From: DATJGS01 sp035494735
GTDB taxonomy: Bacteria; Eisenbacteria; RBG-16-71-46
Assembly (NCBI GenBank): GCA_035494735.1
Contig: DATJGS010000037.1
Coordinates: 257,234 to 321,233, forward strand
Reading direction: 5' to 3'
Length of the DNA: 64,000 nucleotides
Of this stretch, positions 58,500 through 64,000 are shown in pieces. The position numbers and the translations under genes are program-made. Numbering within the stretch: the stretch's first letter is position 1; each line of letters begins with the position of its first letter. The notes beneath the pieces are model-generated. The model was not told the DNA's origin. It worked only from the letters and a program-made list of their open reading frames with translations, and searched no databases.

Positions 58500-60461
58500 T
58501 CAGCGCGATGCGAGCGAGTCGGCGCGGGCGAGATCGGCGAGCAGGGCGAGCGCGGTCGGGTTGCGCGGGTCGAGAGCGAGCGCGTGGGCGAGGTCGTCGC
58601 GCGCGGCGGCGCGGTCGCCGAGGTCGGCGGTGACGGTGGCGAGGGCGATCCAGGCGTCGAGGTGGTGCAGGCTGCGGCCCACGGCGCGGCGCAGCACGGC
58701 CTGGGCGTCGCGCGGGCGGCCGGCGTCGGCTTCGGCCATGCCCCACTCGAAGAGATTGCGCGGGCTCGGCGCGAGGGACGCGGCGTGGTGCAGCGCGTCG
58801 GCGGCGCTCGCGGCGTTGCCGTGCGCCTGCTCGCGCACGCCGAGCCACGCCCACAGTGCCGCGGCCTCGTTCGCGGGCCGCTCGGGCGGGGCCTCGAGGT
58901 ACGCGCGCAGGCGATCGATGCCGCGCGCGGAGTCGTGCGTGATCGACAGCCACGCCAGACTCGGCGCGAGCGCGGCCGCGGCGATCGCGGGCGCGAGCCA
59001 CGCGTGGCGCCGGCTCGCGCGCAGCGTCTCGCCCATCGCCCATGACGCGACGAGCGTGAGCGCGAGCGCGCTCGGCGCGAACACGTCCCAATCCTGGAAC
59101 GGCCCCTGCCTGGGGTGCACGAGCAGCAGCGTGAGGAGCGAAACGCACGCCAGCGCGGCGAGCGCGAGCGCTTCGGGCGCACGGCGCGCGCGGCCCAGGA
59201 TGGGCGTCAGCGCGAACGGCGCGGCGAACGCGAGCGGCGCGAGCAGCAGGATCTCGCTCGCCATGTCGGTGAGATGCCGCGGCTCGAACGTGGCGCGAAG
59301 GAACGCGGCCACGCCGCCGCCCATCGGCAGCAGGTGCTCGCGATCCACGAGCGCGAAGTTGTGCGCGACCCGTGGCGCGGCGATCGCGAGCGCGAGCACG
59401 GGCAGCGCGAGGGCCAAGCCGATGCGCCAACGCGTGCGAGTGGGAGCGGCGTCGCGCGCAGCGGTGTCGCCGCGCCCACCCGTGTCGCCGCGCGCGGGCG
59501 TGCCGCGGCGGCCGGGCCACAGTCCGGCCGCCAGCGCGAGCCCGGCTGGCAGCAGCCAGAGCGCGGCCGAACGATGCAGCAGGATGCCGATCGCCAGCGC
59601 CGCGCCGAGCGCGAACGCGCCCTTGCCCTCGCGCGCCACGCGCAGCGAGCCCCACGCCACGAGCGCGACGATCACGAGCAGATCGCTCAGCGCCTTGCCG
59701 TAGCCGGTGAGCAGCGCGAGGTGCCCGCCGCACGCGGCGCACGCGATCGCGGCGAACGCGGGCGCGCCGCGCAGGCGCAGCGCCCTCCCCCACGTGACGG
59801 CGAGCAGCGCGAGCGCGGCGGCTTTGAGCGCGCCCATCGCGCGCTCGACGTCGAGCCCGTCCCAGCCGAGCGCGCGGTGCACGGCCACGGGCCAGCGATA
59901 GTGCAGCAACAGATCGAGCGGCGTGGCCTGAGGGAACACGGCGTCGGGCGCGACCTGTCCGCGCACCGCGCCGAGGCGCAGCGTGAAATCGCCGGCCAGA
60001 AACAGCTGATCGGGAAAGCTCCACACGAGCGCGGCGAACGCGAACGCGAGCAGCGCCGCGGCGAGATCGTGCATCACGAGCGCGTCTCCCACGCGCGCGG
60101 CGAGCGGCGTCACGCGTCGCGCGATCGGCGGCACGAGCAGCAGCGCGGCCACCGCCCATGCCAGCCAGCCCCACAGAGGAGGCGCGAAGCGCAGCGTGTT
60201 CGCCCCCCACAGCGCCATCGCCGGCGTGAACGCGAGAACGAAGCGCAGCGCGGCGAGCGCGGCGAGCGCCGCCCACAACGCGGTCGCCGCGCGAATCGCG
60301 GCGGGTTCGTCCGCGGGAGCGCCGCGCGTCGCAGCGAGGCCAGCGTCGCGGGTCGAGCGCGTCTCGACGGTGCGGGCTTCGGCCGTGCGGCGCGCGTCGC
60401 CCGAGCCGCGCGACGGCCGGTCCTCGGGCCGTCGCCCGAGCCGGCGCGTGCGCCGGCTCAT
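58500..60461 (-). CDS. Membrane-TPR family paralogue 2
   Basis: A 653-residue paralogue with a basic ~45-residue N-terminal tail, ~11 helices and a C-terminal TPR region (AASLAPSPRNLFEWGMAEADAGRPRDAQAVL, DPRNPTALALLADLARAD). It keeps the family motifs GDFTLRLG, TPLDLLLHYRWP, GGHLALLTGYGKAL, ILLHRSA and HPRQGPFQDWDVFAPSA, with Gln replacing Arg in the DWD block. It follows paralogue 3 after only 4 bp, so the two are co-transcribed; the large hairpin follows its stop and may set the expression ratio to paralogue 1. Confidence 0.8.
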   Translation of the reverse strand: MSRRTRRLGRRPEDRPSRGSGDARRTAEARTVETRSTRDAGLAATRGAPADEPAAIRAATALWAALAALAALRFVLAFTPAMALWGANTLRFAPPLWGWLAWAVAALLLVPPIARRVTPLAARVGDALVMHDLAAALLAFAFAALVWSFPDQLFLAGDFTLRLGAVRGQVAPDAVFPQATPLDLLLHYRWPVAVHRALGWDGLDVERAMGALKAAALALLAVTWGRALRLRGAPAFAAIACAACGGHLALLTGYGKALSDLLVIVALVAWGSLRVAREGKGAFALGAALAIGILLHRSAALWLLPAGLALAAGLWPGRRGTPARGDTGGRGDTAARDAAPTRTRWRIGLALALPVLALAIAAPRVAHNFALVDREHLLPMGGGVAAFLRATFEPRHLTDMASEILLLAPLAFAAPFALTPILGRARRAPEALALAALACVSLLTLLLVHPRQGPFQDWDVFAPSALALTLVASWAMGETLRASRRHAWLAPAIAAAALAPSLAWLSITHDSARGIDRLRAYLEAPPERPANEAAALWAWLGVREQAHGNAASAADALHHAASLAPSPRNLFEWGMAEADAGRPRDAQAVLRRAVGRSLHHLDAWIALATVTADLGDRAAARDDLAHALALDPRNPTALALLADLARADSLASR

Positions 60462-60465
60462 CGCG

Positions 60466-62469
60466 CTACTCCGCGGGCGCCCCGTTCGCCAGCGTCGGGC
60501 GCTGGGCGTGCGCGAGGTACGCGCGCAGACCGGGCAGTTGCTCGTGGTTCGGGGCCAGGCGCTGCAGCTCGCGCGTGGCGCGCGCGCACGTCGCGGCGTC
60601 GTCGAGCCACGTCGAGGACGTCGCGAGTCCGAGCCAGGCCAGCGTGAAGTCGGGATTGCGCTCCACCGCGCGCGCGTAGAGCTGCTGCGCCTCGCGATAG
60701 TGACCGAGCATGGTCTCCGCCATCCCCTGTTGCGCGATCAGCCGGGGATTCGGCGCGAGGTCGGCGGCGTTGCGGTACGCGGTGGATGCGTCCTCCCAGC
60801 GCTTCTCGGCGAACGCGCGGTTGCCGAGGAACTCCCAGGTCAGCGCGCGCTCGTCACCGCTGCGCGTCGGCGTCTCGCGCAGATACGCGGCGACGCGCCG
60901 TTCTCCGAGCGTCGGATCGCTCTGGCTCGACAGCCACTGCACGCTCGGCAGCGCCACGCCGACCACGACGGCCACCCCGAGCGCGGCGTGGCGCGGGAAC
61001 CGTACCACTTCGCCCACCAGCCACGCGGTCGCGAGCGACAGCGCGACGCCGCCCGCGGCGAACACGTCCCAGTCGCGGAACACGCCCTGCGTCGGATGCA
61101 CGAACGCCATGAGCGCCACGGACGGCGCGGCCAGCGCGCCCAGCACCCAGCCTTCGCGCCGACGCAGCAGCGCGGCGCCGAAGCCGACCGCGACCAGCGG
61201 GATCGCCGGCGCGAGCGGCGACAGCAGCGCGGTCAGGTTCGCGAGGTCGAGCACACGCGTGCCGCCGAACGCGGCGCCGAGCACGCCCACCTGCTGCGCC
61301 TCGGGCGGCAGGAAATGCACGGCGTCGCGCACGCGCATGGCGGCGACGAGGCGCGGCGCGAGCAGCGCGAGCGCCGCGAGCGGCGCGGCGATGGCGGCGA
61401 GCACGGCCGGCCGGCGCCACGCGCCGTTCGCGCCGTGCGCGCGCCACCACAGGAGCCACGTCACGGGCAGCACTGGCACGAGCGCGAGCGCCGAGCGATG
61501 GAGCGCGAGCGCGGTCACGACGGCGAGGCTCAAAGGCAGCAGCCCGCGTCCCTCGCGCACCGCGCGCACGGCGAACACGCCGGCCGCCGCGGTGAGCACG
61601 GTCAGTTCCGCGAACGACTTGCCGTAGCCGGTGAACAGCGCGAGGTACCCGCCGCACAGCACCGTGGCCGACGCCGCGACCGCCGCGGTGCCGCGCAGCG
61701 ACAGCGCGCGCGCGAACGCGAGCGCGAGCAGCGCGAGCACGCCGACCTCGAGCACGCCCAGCAGCCGCGCCGCGCTGTTCGCGGTGAGGCCGCCATGCGC
61801 CGCGAGGAAGCGCGGCACGTCGACGTGCAGGAACGCGTCGAGCGGCAGCGTCTGCGGCGACAGCTCGCTCGGATCCTTGCCGTGGACGACCATGCCTTGA
61901 CGCATCAGGAAGTCGCCCGTGAAGTGCAGGCGGTCCGGCAGGAACCAGGCGAGCGAGGCGGCGAGCGTGGCGCCGATCAGCGACGACACGACCGGGAGCC
62001 TGGCGATGCCGTTGCCGAGCCGCGTCGTGACGGGCGCGATCAGCGCGGCGATCGGCAGCGCGAGCCCGACCGCGACGTCGAGCCAGCTCCACCAGCCGGT
62101 GCCGATCTCGGAGAAGCGGCGCGCGTTCAGGCCCCACAGCCACATCGACGTCGCGTACGCGGAGATCGCGCGCCCGAGCGCGAGCGACACGAGCCCGATC
62201 CACAGCAGGCGCGCCGCGCGATCCGCGGCCGTGGCGGGCAGCGCGGCGGGGTCCACGAGATCCGCGGCCGAGACGGAGTCCGGCTCGCCGGCCACGCCGG
62301 ACGACGCGCGGCGCCGGCCATCGGGCGGGCCGGCGTTGCGCGCCGGCGCGCGCACGCCCGCGAAGCGCGGCTCACTGCGTTCGTCCCGCGGCGCGGCACG
62401 GCGTCTCCCGGCGGCGCGTGTCGGCGCATCGGGATCGCCGTAGGAGTCTGTCGACTGGCTTCGTTTCAT
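60466..62469 (-). CDS. Membrane-TPR family paralogue 3
   Basis: A 667-residue paralogue and the first gene of the trio. It has a basic, disordered N-terminus (~75 residues), ~11 helices and a C-terminal TPR part (WEDASTAYRNAADLAPNPRLIAQQGMAETMLGHYREAQQLYARAVERNPDFTLAWLGLA). Family motifs are MWLWGLNARRF, GDFLMRQG, LPLDAFLH, GGYLALFTGYGKSF, ALHRSALALVPV and HPTQGVFRDWDVFAAGG. The chosen start is the ATG at 62467-62469; an open frame extends 27 codons upstream without a good ribosome site. No substrate can be assigned. Confidence 0.8.
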   Translation of the reverse strand: MKRSQSTDSYGDPDAPTRAAGRRRAAPRDERSEPRFAGVRAPARNAGPPDGRRRASSGVAGEPDSVSAADLVDPAALPATAADRAARLLWIGLVSLALGRAISAYATSMWLWGLNARRFSEIGTGWWSWLDVAVGLALPIAALIAPVTTRLGNGIARLPVVSSLIGATLAASLAWFLPDRLHFTGDFLMRQGMVVHGKDPSELSPQTLPLDAFLHVDVPRFLAAHGGLTANSAARLLGVLEVGVLALLALAFARALSLRGTAAVAASATVLCGGYLALFTGYGKSFAELTVLTAAAGVFAVRAVREGRGLLPLSLAVVTALALHRSALALVPVLPVTWLLWWRAHGANGAWRRPAVLAAIAAPLAALALLAPRLVAAMRVRDAVHFLPPEAQQVGVLGAAFGGTRVLDLANLTALLSPLAPAIPLVAVGFGAALLRRREGWVLGALAAPSVALMAFVHPTQGVFRDWDVFAAGGVALSLATAWLVGEVVRFPRHAALGVAVVVGVALPSVQWLSSQSDPTLGERRVAAYLRETPTRSGDERALTWEFLGNRAFAEKRWEDASTAYRNAADLAPNPRLIAQQGMAETMLGHYREAQQLYARAVERNPDFTLAWLGLATSSTWLDDAATCARATRELQRLAPNHEQLPGLRAYLAHAQRPTLANGAPAE

Positions 62470-62874
62470 GCTGGGGCGCGGGGTGAGAGAGGGTGCGAGC
62501 AAGGCCTGAGCCCGAAGCGCCGAAGCGCGCCCCAAGCCGGACCAGGTCACGAACGACGCCCGGTTCGCGACGATGACGATGAAGACGCTCTCACAATCGC
62601 GCGCGCCTCAGGCGTGCGCACAGACGAGCGCACGACGCAGCACGACGATTGCGGCGCATTGATGAGACGAGCGCGAACGCGGCGCGTTGCGACCGGGAAC
62701 GCAGCGCGTTCGGCGGCACGCAGGCCATGCCGCACGGTCGTTCAGAAATCGCAAAGCGCGTCAGCGAGAGATGAGCACGCGGCGCGGATCGACGATCGCG
62801 CTCGGCCTTCGGCGCGGCGCGTTCGGGGTGCGCGATCCGGCGTTCACGCCGTCGCGAGCACGGCCGGCCCTACC
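62470..62874. other. Upstream region of the membrane-TPR trio
   Basis: About 400 bases between the endonuclease III stop and paralogue 3, locally less GC-rich than the flanks (for example around 62565-62660). I see no gene and no convincing promoter, repeat or structured RNA, although the promoter of the trio must lie here or farther upstream. Confidence 0.45.
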
Positions 62875-63807
62875 TCACTCGGAGTTCTTGACCCCGAGGC
62901 GCGGGCAGTCGGCGGCCAGCGTGCAGACCGAGCAGCGCGGCTTGCGCGCGTTGCACACCCGGCGACCGTGCAGGATCAGCCAGTGCGAGAACACCGTCCA
63001 GCGCTCGCGCGGCACGATCGGCATCAGCGCGAACTCGATCTTGACCGCGTCGCTCTCGCGCGTCAGCCCGAGCCGGTGGGCGAGCCGCGAGACGTGCGTG
63101 TCGACGACGAGCCCGGGAATGCCGAACGCGTTCCCGAGGACGACGTTCGCGGTCTTGCGCCCGACTCCGCGCAGCGCGGTCAACGCCTCCAACGTGCGCG
63201 GCACCTCGCCGCCGTGGAGCGTGACGATGTCCGCGCAGCACTCGCGGATGGCGCGCGCCTTGTTGCGGTAGAAGCCGGTCGAGCGCACTTCGCCTTCGAG
63301 CGTGGCCGGGTCCGCGGCCGCGAACGCGGCGGCGTCCGGGTAATGCGCGAACAACGCCGGCGTCACCATGTTGACGCGTGCGTCCGTGCATTGCGCCGAG
63401 AGGATCGTGGCGATCAGGAGTTGGAGCGGCGTCCCGAAGTTCAGCTCGCAGCGCGCGTCGGGATACGCGCGATCGAGCGCTTCGAGCACGCGCGCGACGC
63501 GCGCCGGATCCGGCGGCGCCCAGCGGCCACGCGGGCGCGGCGACGTCGTTGGGCGAGCGCGTACCGCAGTGACCCGGACGCGACCCGAGGCGCCGGCGCG
63601 CTTCCGCACGCCCGCCGGCGCACGACGGCGGCGCGGCGCCGTGGCGCGCGACGCATGCGCCGCTCCGGCCCCACCAGGAGACGCCGCACGCGAACGGGCA
63701 CGCACATTCGCCCGCTTCTTCCGCGGCGTCGGCCGCGCGCGGCGCGATCCCGCGAGACGCGAAGCGGCGGCACGAGGACGGCGCGAGCGGGGCGACTTGC
63801 GAGCCAT
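62875..63807 (-). CDS. nth: Endonuclease III with a long basic N-terminal tail
   Basis: A 310-residue DNA glycosylase/AP lyase for oxidised pyrimidines. The catalytic region is complete: LRGVGRKTANVVLGNAFG holds the helix-hairpin-helix and catalytic Lys, VDTHVSRLAHRLGL the catalytic Asp, and CNARKPRCSVCTLAADC is a perfect C-x6-C-x2-C-x5-C iron-sulfur motif. The core is of normal length (~210), preceded by ~95 residues of Lys/Arg/Ala/Pro-rich sequence resembling histone H1 tails. The ATG at 63805-63807 is chosen; the frame stays open further upstream. The tail may add nonspecific DNA affinity, or a start at about residue 96 is used. Confidence 0.92.
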   Translation of the reverse strand: MARKSPRSRRPRAAASRLAGSRRARPTPRKKRANVRARSRAASPGGAGAAHASRATAPRRRRAPAGVRKRAGASGRVRVTAVRARPTTSPRPRGRWAPPDPARVARVLEALDRAYPDARCELNFGTPLQLLIATILSAQCTDARVNMVTPALFAHYPDAAAFAAADPATLEGEVRSTGFYRNKARAIRECCADIVTLHGGEVPRTLEALTALRGVGRKTANVVLGNAFGIPGLVVDTHVSRLAHRLGLTRESDAVKIEFALMPIVPRERWTVFSHWLILHGRRVCNARKPRCSVCTLAADCPRLGVKNSE

Positions 63808-63908
63808 GCGCGCGAGCCTAGGCGAGCCTCGCACGGCCGGCAAGCGACGGGGGCCGGGCGCGCGGCGATCGGCGAGGAGGCGTCCGCGAGGGGCGGGCAT
63901 CATGAGTG

Positions 63909-63999
63909 GGGACCCGCTCGCCTGCGCATCCCTGCTCCGGCTCGCTCTGCCTCGGCTCGCTCCGCCAGTCCCTGGCTCCCGCGAGCCTCAGACGGTCCC
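63909..63999. repeat. Second copy of the 91-bp dispersed repeat
   Basis: From GGGACC to GGTCCC, 90 of 91 bases match 58323-58413, in the same orientation; the one change is C at 63937. The bases before it (63908 leftwards, GTGAGTACT reading outward) are unlike those of the first copy. The window ends one base after the repeat, so its right-hand stem cannot be seen. Confidence 0.85.
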
Positions 64000-64000
64000 T

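Noticed and set aside
1..64000. CRISPR arrays, tRNA or rRNA genes, insertion sequences
   Set aside because: No regularly spaced repeats, cloverleaf-like blocks, rRNA landmarks or transposase motifs were found by reading; a covariance-model search would be needed to exclude a tRNA fully.

Overview
The window is about 70% GC, gene-dense and bacterial. It shows a Gram-negative cell plan: a TolC-type outer-membrane channel, small outer-membrane beta-barrels, Tat leaders and a lipoprotein. Several secreted proteins end in a FlgD-like or T9SS-like beta-sandwich tail, and one ends in dockerin-like EF-hand repeats. That mix suggests an uncultured FCB-type lineage; Candidatus Eisenbacteria is my best guess, but the sequence alone does not prove it. 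I see no rRNA, tRNA, CRISPR array, prophage or intact transposase.

Layout. 0-5.6 kb: the 3' end of an unidentified gene, a secreted beta-helix protein, a Cof-type HAD phosphatase, a membrane-anchored RNase-like domain protein translationally coupled to an uncharacterised partner, arginase, and a secreted LamG/DUF1080-like protein. 5.6-11.5 kb: a signal-peptidase remnant, a P1B-4-type metal ATPase, and a secreted beta-propeller/dihaem peroxidase-like protein. 11.5-17 kb: an anchored HMA metal-binding protein and a TetR-TolC-EmrA-EmrB tripartite efflux operon with an operator candidate. 17-24 kb: TldD/TldE, a Tat-exported nitroreductase-like protein divergent from a Mut7-C zinc-ribbon protein, then a glycosyltransferase and a WecA/TagO-type sugar-phosphate transferase. 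24-31.8 kb: a beta-barrel protein, a Ser/Thr kinase with TPRs, and a tightly overlapping run of lipoprotein, Eis-like acetyltransferase, thioesterase, Tat leader protein and amidase. 31.8-40.7 kb: oligoendopeptidase F, an aspartyl-protease/PDZ protein, a small barrel, DsbD and a YyaL-type thioredoxin-domain protein. 40.7-45.1 kb: an anti-sigma/ECF-sigma pair divergent from a small membrane protein, then an RnfD-like/DUF2330 pair. 45.2-53.4 kb: one minus-strand run of a YhaO/YhaN-type nuclease/SMC pair, an M28 peptidase and a GT-C-like membrane protein. 53.6-64 kb: TPR proteins, a dockerin-like protein, three tandem paralogues of a large membrane-TPR family, and endonuclease III.

The strongest non-coding signals are four. 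(1) Two identical promoter cores, TTGAAACC-N17-GGTCCAACCC, fire in opposite directions between the ECF sigma gene and its divergent neighbour. They imply autoregulation and identify the likely target motif of this sigma factor. (2) A 91-bp repeat occurs at 58.3 kb and at the window end, 90/91 identical. The first copy sits inside a 36-bp inverted repeat whose outer stem is unique sequence and whose three mismatches all become G-U pairs in minus-strand RNA. A shorter hairpin of similar design follows dsbD at 36.5 kb. (3) At least seven genes have a -10-like box 7-9 nt before the start codon and no Shine-Dalgarno, so leaderless transcription looks common here. (4) A TetR-type palindrome overlaps the promoter of the efflux operon.

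The best candidates for undescribed biology are the ECF regulon motif, the hairpin repeat family, the anchored RNase-like/partner pair next to arginase, and the triplicated membrane-TPR family.
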